Positions 26,228 through 34,798 of a stretch of DNA of 64,000 nucleotides are shown here, one piece after another (the stretch's first letter is position 1; each line of letters begins with the position of its first letter). The notes beneath the pieces are model-generated. The model saw nothing but the letters and a program-made list of their open reading frames with translations. It was not told the DNA's origin and made no database searches. Source of the DNA: Exiguobacterium sp. s146 (GTDB taxonomy: Bacteria; Bacillota; Bacilli; Exiguobacteriales; Exiguobacteriaceae). Made by a program: the position numbers and the translations under genes. Location: the NCBI RefSeq assembly GCF_018618415.1, contig NZ_JACSMA010000001.1, positions 1,054,001 through 1,118,000 of the forward strand, given 5' to 3'.

Positions 26228-26686
26228 ATGGGCGTGACCCTGTCCGCAGAAACATTCTCCATCCTGACGATTTCACCGCCGTTCATCATAAACGTCATCT
26301 TCAGTGCTGTAGCTTTGGTTGTCGTGATATATTCCCGAAGCAAGAGCTGGAAAGGTCGATTGTTCAATGCTGTTATAACAATATGGTCGCTGTTCTTCAT
26401 TTCGATGTACGTGTTTGCCTGGTATGTGCGAATAAAATACAATATCACGCCGGACTTTGCGGCCTCGTTTGCGCCCGGTCCATTTCCAGGATGGAAAGAA
26501 TTGCTGTCACAGAGTATGGAGGAGCCAGATGTCACTGGGAATGCGATTACATATGCTGCTCTGCTGTTTCTGACGCGAAAATATAATGACTGGTACATCT
26601 GGCCGGTAAAAGTCGTCTTTATTTTCTTTGTAAGCCTCTTCTTCGTCAAATATATCCTCATTGTCTTCAACTGGCTTGTTACATAA
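26228..26686 (+). CDS. Hypothetical membrane protein
   Basis: 152 residues, unrecognised. Hydrophobic segments near 10-32, 48-66 and 125-150 with a loop containing PGPFPGWKELL suggest three membrane helices. The region is AT-richer than its neighbours. The start is doubtful: ATG 26228 lacks a convincing RBS, and an in-frame GTG precedes it by one codon. A promoter and two tiny ORFs with better RBSs lie upstream, so either a leader-controlled gene or a decayed 5' end is possible. A minus-strand ORF covers the same bases but has no hydrophobic or family pattern. Confidence 0.55.
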   Translation: MGVTLSAETFSILTISPPFIINVIFSAVALVVVIYSRSKSWKGRLFNAVITIWSLFFISMYVFAWYVRIKYNITPDFAASFAPGPFPGWKELLSQSMEEPDVTGNAITYAALLFLTRKYNDWYIWPVKVVFIFFVSLFFVKYILIVFNWLVT

Positions 26687-26687
26687 A

Positions 26688-26711
26688 AAAGCAAGGCACG
26701 TAGCCTTGCTT
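26688..26711. terminator. Bidirectional terminator
   Basis: A-tract, AAGCAAGGC/GCCTTGCTT stem with a 5-base loop; serves the 26228 gene and the convergent DUF4256 gene, whose stop overlaps it. Confidence 0.85.
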
Positions 26712-27258
26712 AGAGGACGAACATGCCGCGGAATCCACGGGCCGCATAATAGGAGTCGGCTCCGTTATGATAGACGAAGATATGGTCATAGCGGCGGTCG
26801 CAGAACAAGGCGCCGCCTTTTTGGCGGATTGCTTCCGGGGTTAAAATCCAACTCGACGTCTTCAAGTCGAACGTGCCGAGCGTCTGCAGATGACGATACG
26901 TTGCTTCATCGAGTAGCTCAATGCCTATCTCTTCAGCCAACGCGACGGCGCTCCCGTCCGGCTTATTCTTCTTCCGCGCCGCGAGCGCCTGCTCGTCGTA
27001 ACAAAGGCTGCGTCGTCCGCTCGGGGCTTCCGATGAGCAGTCGCAAAAAGTGAGGTCACCGTTCGGGAGTCGAATGACGTCCGGTTCGCCGCCGGTCCGT
27101 TCCATGTCAGAGAGTGTGATGAGCTTGTTCGAATCCGTCTCAAGCCTCGTCAACACGTCTGACCAGACGACATCGGGATGTCGCTCCATGTGGGTGTGAA
27201 AGCGTGATTCAACGATGGCTAATAACTTGTTTTTGTCTTCGCTTGAGAGCTCAATCAT
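26710..27258 (-). CDS. DUF4256 family protein
   Basis: 182 residues. Conserved features for this family: an N-terminal helix with FHTHMERHPDVVW, MERTGGEPDVI, FCDCSSEAPSGRRSLCYDEQAL, and a C-terminal FDLKTSSWILTPEAIRQKGGALFCDRRYDHIFVYHNGADSYYAARGFRG. Cys and His residues are frequent but no function is established. The cytosolic protein stands alone, convergent with the preceding membrane gene. Confidence 0.8.
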   Translation of the reverse strand: MIELSSEDKNKLLAIVESRFHTHMERHPDVVWSDVLTRLETDSNKLITLSDMERTGGEPDVIRLPNGDLTFCDCSSEAPSGRRSLCYDEQALAARKKNKPDGSAVALAEEIGIELLDEATYRHLQTLGTFDLKTSSWILTPEAIRQKGGALFCDRRYDHIFVYHNGADSYYAARGFRGMFVL

Positions 27259-27347
27259 GTCTCTTCACTCCGTTTCAGCAGTTTTTATCAGTATAAGATA
27301 TTTTTTGTCATCCATTCATAATTCATTGAGCGAAAGGGGAATGTACG

Positions 27348-28175
27348 ATGAACTTTGATGAGGTGAATGTTCAGCAGCTACACGCGCAGACGTTCCAAAC
27401 GATTGATTTGTTTCAACTCAAAACGGTTTGGTCTGATTGTCTGCCGCATGGTTCTTACCGCGTGACAGACTTTTCAGAGCTGCACTTCCATGTGATGAAG
27501 CCGGAATTACTTCAGATTCGATGGATCGATTTGACGTTACCGATTGGCATCTATTCGGATGAAAAGCTAGTCTTTTTGTATGACCCGTATCACCGTAAAT
27601 TATATACAGAAAAAGTTGTGTCCATCGAGCTATCTAAACACGATGTTTCCTTTCTCGATTATTTATTAGCACATAGTCAGACATTTCATTATCCGGATTC
27701 GTTCTGTGCAAAAATGGGATCACTTTATGATTTTTCGTGGGACAATTTGCGGGATAGCCAATGGAGAGAGTTTTATTTACCGAAGTTGAAAGAACCTACC
27801 TCATTCATGACTTATTTATTGGTTACGCTTGGAGTCCAATCATTTCACATCGTTTCATCAAAGAATGAATTTTTATCGGATTTTGAGTCGTGGGCGAAAC
27901 GGACGGGATGCGATCATTCGATGGAACGCATCGGGAAATGGAGGTGGTCGAAGACGAATAAGGTGAGCTGTGATGTCTCACAACTTTCAGAACACGCCTT
28001 GTATGAGCTTGTGTCAATAATAAACCAATCTGAAGAGTGGGAAGGCATTCGATTCCTCATCCCGACCGAGACAGAAACCGTCTCATTGTTCATCGGAGAC
28101 GATTTGACGCAAGGGGATGGGTACGGTGTGTTTCAGTATAAACATTCGGGAGAGTTGGTTTCCAATGAGATTTGA
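27348..28175 (+). CDS. Hypothetical protein, AT-rich orphan
   Basis: 275 residues, no family recognised. No signal peptide or membrane segment. The sequence is rich in aromatic and His residues and is marked by AT-richer codon use than the surrounding core genes, which suggests lateral transfer. GAAAGGGG precedes ATG 27348. Its last four codons overlap the start of the next (amber-interrupted) gene, so the two are probably co-translated and functionally linked. The layout of two overlapping orphan genes resembles toxin-immunity or SUKH/SMI1-type pairs, but nothing in the sequence proves that. Confidence 0.7.
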   Translation: MNFDEVNVQQLHAQTFQTIDLFQLKTVWSDCLPHGSYRVTDFSELHFHVMKPELLQIRWIDLTLPIGIYSDEKLVFLYDPYHRKLYTEKVVSIELSKHDVSFLDYLLAHSQTFHYPDSFCAKMGSLYDFSWDNLRDSQWREFYLPKLKEPTSFMTYLLVTLGVQSFHIVSSKNEFLSDFESWAKRTGCDHSMERIGKWRWSKTNKVSCDVSQLSEHALYELVSIINQSEEWEGIRFLIPTETETVSLFIGDDLTQGDGYGVFQYKHSGELVSNEI

Positions 28176-28692
28176 AGATTTGTTCCTGTATGACGGGATG
28201 ATGCACGAGTTTGGTTTTCATTATGACATCGGTTCGAAACACCTGACATTCAATTTACAGCTCTCCGACCATCCAAGGAAGCGAAATGCCGCCTTCCGTG
28301 AGCGGCTCTAGGTGAATGGGATTCATTCGCAAAGCGAGGTGGTGAACGTGAAGCTCTGCTTTGAAGACATCATTTACATGGAAGTCATCGATGAATCGTA
28401 TGCCGATGGGGTGGTGATTACGCCCCACGACCAATCTGAAGGAAATCAAATCGTTCGTTACACGAGATCCGGCTATCTCGAGCAGCTCCAAGAAACACGT
28501 TTTCGATTGTGGGAAGACATCAAACCGGACGTTGTTACATTTTGCCACTATCGGATTTACGGTTTGGATACGGTCCTCGAGATCATCACAATGTCGGATC
28601 CGACGGTCGAGGCGGCGATCGGGTTAAAATGCATTCGTCGCGGGAGCCCGAGTTACTATTTTGGAGGCAAGTATTTCTACGAGCAATCGTAA
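28165..28692 (+). pseudogene. Orphan gene interrupted by an in-frame amber stop
   Basis: An open frame of 175 codons from ATG 28165 (RBS GGGAGAG) is broken only by TAG at 28309-28311; both halves are in the same frame. Upstream half: 48 residues ending RNAAFRERL; downstream half: 126 residues beginning NGIHSQSEVVNVKL and ending FGGKYFYEQS. The junction is short of any indel, so a single substitution (for example from CAG, AAG or GAG) would explain it. Function unknown. It overlaps the previous orphan gene by 11 bases. A GTG at 28312 could restart translation, but no RBS precedes it. Confidence 0.75.
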
Positions 28693-28713
28693 GAAGTACG
28701 TACAACAGCAAAC

Positions 28714-28744
28714 AGGCGCCCTCTCTGACCGAGAAGGCGCCTTC
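28714..28744. terminator. Hairpin between the amber-interrupted gene and the MFS gene
   Basis: AGGCGCC/GGCGCCT stem extended by CTCTC/GAGA; short T-run on the plus strand. It probably ends both convergent units. Confidence 0.7.
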
Positions 28745-29908
28745 TTATTGTGCAGATTGTACCACATCGTCCGTCAAATCGATGTGTCGACCGAGCCAGA
28801 CGAGCGGAACGGTCAAACCTGCGCCGATCAGATAGACGATCGCAATCGGCAATCCGTCCGCAAGCAAGCCGAACGTCAGGCTGCCGATGCTGAAGGCGAG
28901 GGTATAGGCCGTCTGTTGAACGCTATACACGTACGGAAGTTGCGAGGCCGGTGTCGTTTCTTGGAGCACCGTGTTCGTCTGGATGATGCGGAGCTGGGTG
29001 GCGTAGCCTTGAACCGCGAGCGCGATGAGCGCGAACGCGATGTGAGATGTCACCCCGAATAACAAGGCCGCCCCGACAGACAAGATGGAGCTGACGGCAA
29101 GTGAGCTGTTGCGCTTTGCGCGGTACAGATACGCGCTGGCCAGAATCATGCTGACCAAGAAGCTCGCGTTCATCGTGCCCCACCAGCCGGTATCGATGTG
29201 GAGGTGGCGTTCCAGATAGACGAGCAAGAGCGCCGAAATCCAGAGCGTGCTGACGAACGACTCGAACGTGACGAACACCGTGATCAATCTGGCGAAAGGA
29301 GCCGTGCGCACGAAGGCGAGGCTGTCTTTAAGTGATATGTCTGATTCGCCATCCTCTACTGTCACGTCGCGGTCGAGCGAACGAACGAAATGAAACGTGA
29401 CGAGCGTCGAAAGTATGAACAACATCAACGCAATCGTCAGAGCGAGTGCGCTCGAGAAAGAAGCGACGACCATCGTGCCGAGCGGCCACATCGCCAGCTG
29501 GATGAACTGGTTCGACCCTTGGACGAGACTGTTCGCTTGTTGGCGATTCGTCGTCAACCGTGGGATGAACGACGCCTGGACCGGTCGGGCGAACCCGTCC
29601 AAGAAGGCGATGAGCACGACGAGTCCGAGGACGAGCATCGACTCCGACCAAATGACGACCCCGAGCAAGACCGTCTTCAATAGTTGCGTGACGAGCAACG
29701 TCTGACCGAGGGTGAATCGGGACAAGACACGGGCAAAGAACAGACCGCTCCCGGTCATGCCGATCGTGACGGCAATTGGGAAACCGGCGGCGGCTAGGGC
29801 GGAACCGGTCTGTTGATACAATAACGCGATCAAGGCGACGATATAGAGCACGTCACCGATATTGGCCAGCCATTGACTGACCAGTAGCAGGTAAAACGAC
29901 TTCATCAT
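28745..29908 (-). CDS. MFS transporter, probable drug or solute exporter
   Basis: 387 residues, about 11-12 hydrophobic helices. Major-facilitator pattern: LVSQWLANIGDVLYIVALIALLYQQTGSALAAA at the start, ARVLSRFTLGQ in the loop between helices 2 and 3, AFLDGFARPVQASFIPRL, and a C-terminal half restarting at TAPFARLITVFVTFESFVSTLW. It resembles the Bacillus macrolide-efflux/YfiS-like group (enterobactin exporter-like MFS). The substrate cannot be told. ATG 29908 has GGAGGAG upstream; the next codon is also ATG. Confidence 0.85.
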   Translation of the reverse strand: MMKSFYLLLVSQWLANIGDVLYIVALIALLYQQTGSALAAAGFPIAVTIGMTGSGLFFARVLSRFTLGQTLLVTQLLKTVLLGVVIWSESMLVLGLVVLIAFLDGFARPVQASFIPRLTTNRQQANSLVQGSNQFIQLAMWPLGTMVVASFSSALALTIALMLFILSTLVTFHFVRSLDRDVTVEDGESDISLKDSLAFVRTAPFARLITVFVTFESFVSTLWISALLLVYLERHLHIDTGWWGTMNASFLVSMILASAYLYRAKRNSSLAVSSILSVGAALLFGVTSHIAFALIALAVQGYATQLRIIQTNTVLQETTPASQLPYVYSVQQTAYTLAFSIGSLTFGLLADGLPIAIVYLIGAGLTVPLVWLGRHIDLTDDVVQSAQ

Positions 29909-29995
29909 GACTCTCCTCCAGAACTATTCAATTTTGGGTGGATGACATGATGGCGAATTACATACTTTCACCGCTTTCAAATTATTTACAAATAG

Positions 29996-30023
29996 TTTAC
30001 GATAAAATCATCAAGAGTACAAT
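29996..30023 (+). promoter_or_regulatory. Promoter of the acetyltransferase gene
   Basis: TTTACG (29996-30001), 16 bases, TACAAT (30018-30023), 27 bases before the start codon. Confidence 0.6.
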
Positions 30024-30049
30024 AATTGGAAAGTAAACGGGGAAACGAC

Positions 30050-30598
30050 ATGTTACGCTTTGACATCAACGACCAGCTTCAATTACGAATGTTCACCATC
30101 GATGACGCGGAGGCGTTGTTCCAATTGACGATGGCATCGAAGCCATACCTTCGCGAGTGGCTCGGCTGGCTCGATTACACCGAGACGGTCGACGATTCGC
30201 GACAAAATATCGAAGGACGGATCAAAGGGTTGATAGAGACGGGTGGGTATCCGAAGTCGTTCGCGATTATGTATCAGGGCGAGCTCGCCGGGACGATCGG
30301 CTTCAATGACATCGACCGGGGTATCAAGTGCGGGACGGTCGGCTATTGGCTCGGCCAAGAGTTTCAAGGCAAGGGCATCATGAGTCAAGCGCTCGAGACG
30401 GTCATCGATTATGGATTCCGTGACTTGAAACTCGATAAAATCGAGATTCGGGTCGCAACCGGGAATGTGAAGAGCCGGGCCTTGCCGGAACGGTTCGGTT
30501 TCCTCGAAGAAGGGGTGCTTCGCAACGCGGAGTGGCTATATGACCGCTACGTCGACCACGTCGTATACGGCTTGTTGCGAAATGAGTGGGCCCACTGA
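30050..30598 (+). CDS. RimJ/RimL-type GNAT N-acetyltransferase
   Basis: 182 residues. GNAT core: AEALFQLTMASKPYLREWLGWLD, an IGFNDIDRGIKCGTVGYWLG strand pair, the acetyl-CoA loop QEFQGKGIMSQALETVIDYGF and the closing KIEIRVATGNVKSRALPERFGFLEEG. This matches the YdaF/RimL group that acetylates ribosomal protein N-termini or small amines; the substrate is not known. ATG 30050 with ACGGGG upstream is preferred to the longer in-frame start at 30026. Confidence 0.88.
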   Translation: MLRFDINDQLQLRMFTIDDAEALFQLTMASKPYLREWLGWLDYTETVDDSRQNIEGRIKGLIETGGYPKSFAIMYQGELAGTIGFNDIDRGIKCGTVGYWLGQEFQGKGIMSQALETVIDYGFRDLKLDKIEIRVATGNVKSRALPERFGFLEEGVLRNAEWLYDRYVDHVVYGLLRNEWAH

Positions 30599-30994
30599 CT
30601 ACAGCGTTTTGAAATGATGGCCAAGCAGTTGGTCGACCGCATAGAAAATGAAGGCGCTCGACACGCCAAGTAACGATGCGAGGTTGAATATACCTGTCTC
30701 GAAGATGGATGGATCGAATAACAGTCCATATGGGACCACGAACAACCAGCCAGCAATCAGATGGAACACGAAAGACGTCATCCGTTTCGAACGGAATGGC
30801 GTCTTTTGGCTTATATACTCGGACAGTAGAGAAGTGAACGTCCCGTAGATGAACACGATGGGGATCGCATAGAGCAAATAGACAGCCACGCTCGGTCCAT
30901 ATGACAAATCGAGCGCGTCGGGAAAGAAGAGCGGCAACACGAAAGGAATAATGAATAGACTGATGAGAGCAGATTGGATTTTTTGAAAGAACAC
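30599..30994 (-). CDS. Hypothetical four-helix membrane protein
   Basis: 131 residues with hydrophobic segments near 8-26, 35-60, 72-90 and 98-120. No family recognised; the pattern resembles small UPF/DUF integral membrane proteins of bacilli. GTG start at 30994, supported by AAAGGTGGG upstream. Its stop abuts the acetyltransferase stop (convergent, no gap). Confidence 0.65.
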   Translation of the reverse strand: MFFQKIQSALISLFIIPFVLPLFFPDALDLSYGPSVAVYLLYAIPIVFIYGTFTSLLSEYISQKTPFRSKRMTSFVFHLIAGWLFVVPYGLLFDPSIFETGIFNLASLLGVSSAFIFYAVDQLLGHHFKTL

Positions 30995-31022
30995 GGGACG
31001 CCCACCTTTCGGATCATCAAGT

Positions 31023-31053
31023 AAAAAAAGCCGTCACCTGCAAAGATGACGAC
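31023..31053 (-). terminator. Terminator after the tyrosine recombinase gene
   Basis: On the minus strand GTCGTCATC/GGTGACGGC pair through 9 bp (two wobbles) around TTTGCA and run into seven T. Confidence 0.85.
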
Positions 31054-31056
31054 GGG

Positions 31057-32055
31057 TTACGGGGTGACGCCCCCTGATTCATAGAGCGTTGCGCCGAACT
31101 CCGCATACGCCTGCTCATAGCGCCGGAGCGATGACTCTTTATGCATACACGTCACGTTCATGCGTTCGAGGGATGTCATGTCGGTCGCGTACGTCTTCAA
31201 GACGTGGGCGTTCCGGAGCATCGACGGCGTGACCGAGCGGGTAAGGCCGCTGCGTTCATTCAACTGGCGCATCATCTTCGTGATCATGACGATCGTCAGC
31301 TGTTTCGGCTGGTTCTTCGCATATACCCAGCGGAACGTCATCCGCGAGAAGTCGAACGAGACGAAGACGGGATCGTCCGAGTACCAACGCGGACGGACCG
31401 GCGTCGGGATGTCGGCCAAATAGTTCATGAGAAGTGTCTGATCCTCTTGACTGAGTTTCAACGTGTACCGGTTGCCGAGCCGGTCATAGACGTCGAACTC
31501 GTGGCTCGCGAGATGCAGGTCGTTCATCCGGAGACGGATGATATGATGGACGCGGAGTCCATATTTATAGAACAGCGTGACGATCAGCTCGTTCCGATTG
31601 ACGAGATACGGATGCGCCTGAAGCTGGTTCTCACTCAGCCCGCTTGTCGAACGGATCGTCCGAACGAGCTTGCTGAACTCGGCCGGCAAGGCAATCTGGT
31701 CGACCGTGAGCGTATGGGCCGGTTGGGCGTAGGCGAGCATCTTTTTCCGGAGCGGATTCAAGAAGACGGTCAGGCTATTGATGACGGTGACGATTCGGGC
31801 GACCGTCGCCTGTTGATATTGCTTCTCCTCGATGAGGAAGTCGTTGACGAACGTCTTCCACGATTCGAGCGGGACGGCGAGCCAGGCCTCCGGGGCATCG
31901 AGCTCGACGTTATGGTCATGAAAGTATTTATGCACATCGATTAAATCGTACCGATAGCGTTTCAGCGTCGACGGTTGACGGCCGCTCGCCCCGAGATGGA
32001 ACAAGTACGCCTCGATATATTCAGGCAATGGATACTCTTTTCTACGTTTCGTCAT
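31057..32055 (-). CDS. Atypical tyrosine recombinase/integrase-like protein
   Basis: 332 residues. N-terminal SAM-like core-binding domain (about 8-110: YLFHLGASGRQPSTLKRYRYDL). Catalytic-type domain begins with LIVTLFYKYGLRVHHIIRLRMNDL, carrying the box I Arg. Box II is degenerate: the usual HxLRH reads SMLRN, so Arg is kept but the His is replaced by Ser and the following His by Asn. A later CMHKESSLRRYEQAY keeps a His and a candidate nucleophilic Tyr. Xer-like proteins resolve chromosome dimers; this one may be a divergent or catalytically weakened relative. It has its own terminator and faces hflX across 102 bases; no attachment site or phage gene is near. Confidence 0.75.
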   Translation of the reverse strand: MTKRRKEYPLPEYIEAYLFHLGASGRQPSTLKRYRYDLIDVHKYFHDHNVELDAPEAWLAVPLESWKTFVNDFLIEEKQYQQATVARIVTVINSLTVFLNPLRKKMLAYAQPAHTLTVDQIALPAEFSKLVRTIRSTSGLSENQLQAHPYLVNRNELIVTLFYKYGLRVHHIIRLRMNDLHLASHEFDVYDRLGNRYTLKLSQEDQTLLMNYLADIPTPVRPRWYSDDPVFVSFDFSRMTFRWVYAKNQPKQLTIVMITKMMRQLNERSGLTRSVTPSMLRNAHVLKTYATDMTSLERMNVTCMHKESSLRRYEQAYAEFGATLYESGGVTP

Positions 32056-32157
32056 GGACGTTCCTCCTTCTCCTCATATCGTACCACAAACGGACGTTCT
32101 CCATTCGTCGTTTCGTGGTAAGATGGAGGATGAGACTTATAGGAATGAGGGATTTTT

Positions 32158-33402
32158 ATGCAACGAGAGAAAGTCATTATCGTCGGATGTCAATTACCGA
32201 CCGTCGACGATTGGACATATGAACAATCGATGGGGGAACTCGTCGAATTGGTCGATACGGCACGAGGAGAGGTCGTCGCCCGTCTTGACCAGAAACGGCA
32301 ACAAGTCGACCGCCGCACGTTCATCGGAAAAGGGAAGGTCGAGGAGCTCGCGGTGCTCATCGAGCAGTTTGAGCCGGACATCGTCATCTTCAACGCCGAG
32401 CTGTCGCCGGCCCAATCGAAGAACATTCGCATCTCGCTGAACGACCCGGACGAGATGAAACTGATTGACCGGACGCAATTGATTCTAGATATCTTTGCCG
32501 GACGGGCCCAATCGAAAGAAGGGAAGCTCCAAGTCGAGCTCGCCCAGATGAACTACCTGCTCCCGCGTTTAATCGGACAAGGCACGCAGCTGTCACGTCT
32601 CGGAGGCGGAATCGGGACACGGGGACCGGGTGAGACGAAACTCGAGTCGGACCGCCGACACATCAAACGCCGCATCGATGAGATTAAGAAACAACTCGAA
32701 GGCACCGTCGCGCACCGTGACCGTTACCGCGAACGTCGGAAAGAGAACCGTGTGTTCCAAATCGCGCTCGTCGGCTACACGAACGCCGGCAAATCGACGA
32801 TTTTCAACCGCTTGACGGACGCCGACACGTACGAACAGGACGAGCTGTTCGCGACGCTCGACCCGCTCACGCGTGAACTTGAACTCCCGCGCGGTGGGAA
32901 AGTGCTCATCACGGATACGGTCGGATTTATTCGCGACTTGCCGACGAAACTCGTCGCCGCATTCCGTTCGACGTTAGAGGAAGTGCTCGGGGCCGATCTC
33001 GTCCTGCACGTCATCGACGCGTCTAACCCGCACTACATGAACCAAATCGACACGACGAACTCGGTCTTGTCGGAACTCGGCGCGAGTGAGGTGCCGCAGC
33101 TCGAGGTATACAATAAGAAAGACCGGTTGACCGAAGACTTCGTCGGCGGACCGCTCGTCATCTCGGCACTCGACTCGGCCGATATCGAGACGCTCATCGG
33201 CGCGATTGAAGATAAGATTGCCGACGTGTTGACGAAAGTACACGTCATCTTGCCGGTCCGCTCGTTCGAGCATTACCATCCGGCCAAAGACTCGATGTAT
33301 CGGCTCGAGGAGAAGTTCCTCGATGACGGTTCGGTCGAACTGGTCGGTTATATGAGAGAAGACACGCGTCTTTATGCGACGCTGAAACAATTTGAGGTGT
33401 GA
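32158..33402 (+). CDS. hflX: GTPase HflX
   Basis: 414 residues. N-terminal HflX domain (GKGKVEELAVLIEQFEPDIVIFNAELSPAQ), helical linker with the GGGIGTRGPGETKLESDRRHI signature, then a G domain: G1 GYTNAGKST, G3 DTVGFIRDLP, G4 NKKD, and a C-terminal ferredoxin-like end. HflX binds and splits stalled 70S ribosomes. It is followed at 4 bases by the PLP enzyme gene, as ynbA-ynbB in B. subtilis. Confidence 0.95.
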   Translation: MQREKVIIVGCQLPTVDDWTYEQSMGELVELVDTARGEVVARLDQKRQQVDRRTFIGKGKVEELAVLIEQFEPDIVIFNAELSPAQSKNIRISLNDPDEMKLIDRTQLILDIFAGRAQSKEGKLQVELAQMNYLLPRLIGQGTQLSRLGGGIGTRGPGETKLESDRRHIKRRIDEIKKQLEGTVAHRDRYRERRKENRVFQIALVGYTNAGKSTIFNRLTDADTYEQDELFATLDPLTRELELPRGGKVLITDTVGFIRDLPTKLVAAFRSTLEEVLGADLVLHVIDASNPHYMNQIDTTNSVLSELGASEVPQLEVYNKKDRLTEDFVGGPLVISALDSADIETLIGAIEDKIADVLTKVHVILPVRSFEHYHPAKDSMYRLEEKFLDDGSVELVGYMREDTRLYATLKQFEV

Positions 33403-33406
33403 AACA

Positions 33407-34705
33407 ATGATGTGGCAAGAAAAGATTGCGTACTATGATGAATTGGCCCCGTTCGTGACCGAGGCGGAAGCGCGGGTAAAACCATATTTTGAAACGATTG
33501 AGGCGACGGCAGAATTTAACCAATACCGCGTCCTCGAGTCGTTCAAGAAGCATAAAGTGTCGGATTTCCATTTCAATCCGACGACCGGGTACGGCTACGA
33601 CGATATCGGGCGCGACACGCTCGAATCGATTTATGCCGACGTGTTCGGGGCGGATCTCGCCCTGTGCCGCCCGCAAATCATTTCGGGGACGCACGCCATC
33701 GGGATCGCCTTGTTCGGTGTGTTGTTGCCGGGGGATGAACTGCTCTATATCACCGGCAAGCCGTACGATACGCTCGAAGAGATCGTCGGGATTCGGGGAG
33801 ACGGCCGTGGCTCGCTCAAAGAGCTCGGTGTCGGCTACGACACGGTCGAGTTGAAAGACGACAAAATCGACGTCGAGACCGTCATCGCACGGATTCGCCC
33901 TGAGACGAAGCTCGTCGGCATCCAACGCTCGAAAGGATATGCCAATCGCCGCAGCATCCCGGTCCAAGAGATCGGGGAGGCCATCGCGACAATCAAAGCG
34001 GCGCATCCGCACGTCTTCGTCTTCGTCGACAACTGCTACGGTGAGTTTGTCGAGACGATTGAACCGACCCATGTCGGGGCCGACCTCATGGCCGGCTCGC
34101 TCATCAAGAACCCGGGCGGCGGCTTGGCGAAGACGGGTGGCTATATCGCCGGGACGAAAGAGCTCGTCGAACGTTGCTCGTTCCGCATGACGACGCCAGG
34201 CATCGGCAGCGAGGCCGGTCCGTCGCTCTATTCGCTCCAAGAGATGTATCAAGGCTTTTATATGGCGCCGCACACGGTCGCCCAAGCGTTGAAAGGGGCG
34301 CACTTGACGGCGAGCCTGCTCGGATTGCTCGGGTTCGAGACCGACCCGCACTATACGACGCCCCGGACCGATCTGATTCAATCGGTGACGTTCCGCGATC
34401 GCGACAAGATGATCGCCTTCTGCCAGAGCATCCAGATGGCGTCGCCGGTCAATGCCCACGCGTTGCCGGTACCGGCCTATATGCCGGGTTATGAAGATGA
34501 TGTCATCATGGCGGCCGGGACGTTCATTCAAGGCTCATCGATTGAACTGTCGGCCGACGGGCCGCTCCGTGCCCCTTACACGGCCTACGTGCAGGGCGGC
34601 TTGACATACGCCCACGTCAAGGTCGCGCTCATGCTCGCCTTGAGCCAATTGCGGACGAAAGAGCTCGTCACATTTGACCGTGATAAAATCTCACAAAAGT
34701 TGTAA
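33407..34705 (+). CDS. ynbB: Aluminium-resistance-type PLP-dependent enzyme (YnbB-like)
   Basis: 432 residues, Cys/Met-metabolism-type PLP fold. Landmarks: PTTGYGYDDIGRDTLE, PQIISGTHAIGIALFGVLLPGDELLYITGKPYDTLEEIVG, the cofactor Asp in VFVFVDNCYGEF and the Lys in GSLIKNPGGGLAKTGGYIAG. Annotated in databases as aluminium resistance protein; the reaction is not known and the name may be historical. ATG 33407 with GAGGTG upstream; a second ATG follows at once. The order hflX-ynbB-glnR-glnA is conserved. Confidence 0.88.
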   Translation: MMWQEKIAYYDELAPFVTEAEARVKPYFETIEATAEFNQYRVLESFKKHKVSDFHFNPTTGYGYDDIGRDTLESIYADVFGADLALCRPQIISGTHAIGIALFGVLLPGDELLYITGKPYDTLEEIVGIRGDGRGSLKELGVGYDTVELKDDKIDVETVIARIRPETKLVGIQRSKGYANRRSIPVQEIGEAIATIKAAHPHVFVFVDNCYGEFVETIEPTHVGADLMAGSLIKNPGGGLAKTGGYIAGTKELVERCSFRMTTPGIGSEAGPSLYSLQEMYQGFYMAPHTVAQALKGAHLTASLLGLLGFETDPHYTTPRTDLIQSVTFRDRDKMIAFCQSIQMASPVNAHALPVPAYMPGYEDDVIMAAGTFIQGSSIELSADGPLRAPYTAYVQGGLTYAHVKVALMLALSQLRTKELVTFDRDKISQKL

Positions 34706-34716
34706 CCGAAATGTCA

Positions 34717-34733
34717 TGTTAACTTTCTTAACA
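34717..34733 (+). promoter_or_regulatory. GlnR/TnrA box upstream of glnRA
   Basis: TGTTA-ACTTTCT-TAACA fits TGTNA-N7-TNACA exactly and lies 4 bases before the -35, the usual place for GlnR repression of glnRA. Confidence 0.88.
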
Positions 34734-34737
34734 TCTA

Positions 34738-34778
34738 TTGACAGGTTAGTTGTCATGTATTATTCTCACAGTGTGAGA
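34738..34778 (+). promoter_or_regulatory. glnRA promoter with a start-site palindrome
   Basis: Perfect -35 TTGACA (34738-34743), 17 bases, -10 TATTCT (34761-34766). A perfect inverted repeat TCTCACA-G-TGTGAGA (34764-34778) covers the -10 and the expected transcription start; it does not have the GlnR half-site spacing. Confidence 0.8.
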
Positions 34779-34798
34779 CAGAAAAGGAGGGGTAAGAG

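Noticed and set aside
26176-26694. 172-residue minus-strand ORF
   Set aside because: Opposite a frame with membrane helices, promoter and RBS-like leader; no pattern of its own.
31141-31944. 267-residue plus-strand ORF
   Set aside because: Antisense shadow of the tyrosine recombinase, which has RBS, motifs and terminator.
33245-34531. 428-residue minus-strand ORF
   Set aside because: Lies entirely antisense to the PLP enzyme gene, a shadow caused by GTCG-rich codons; no family motif.
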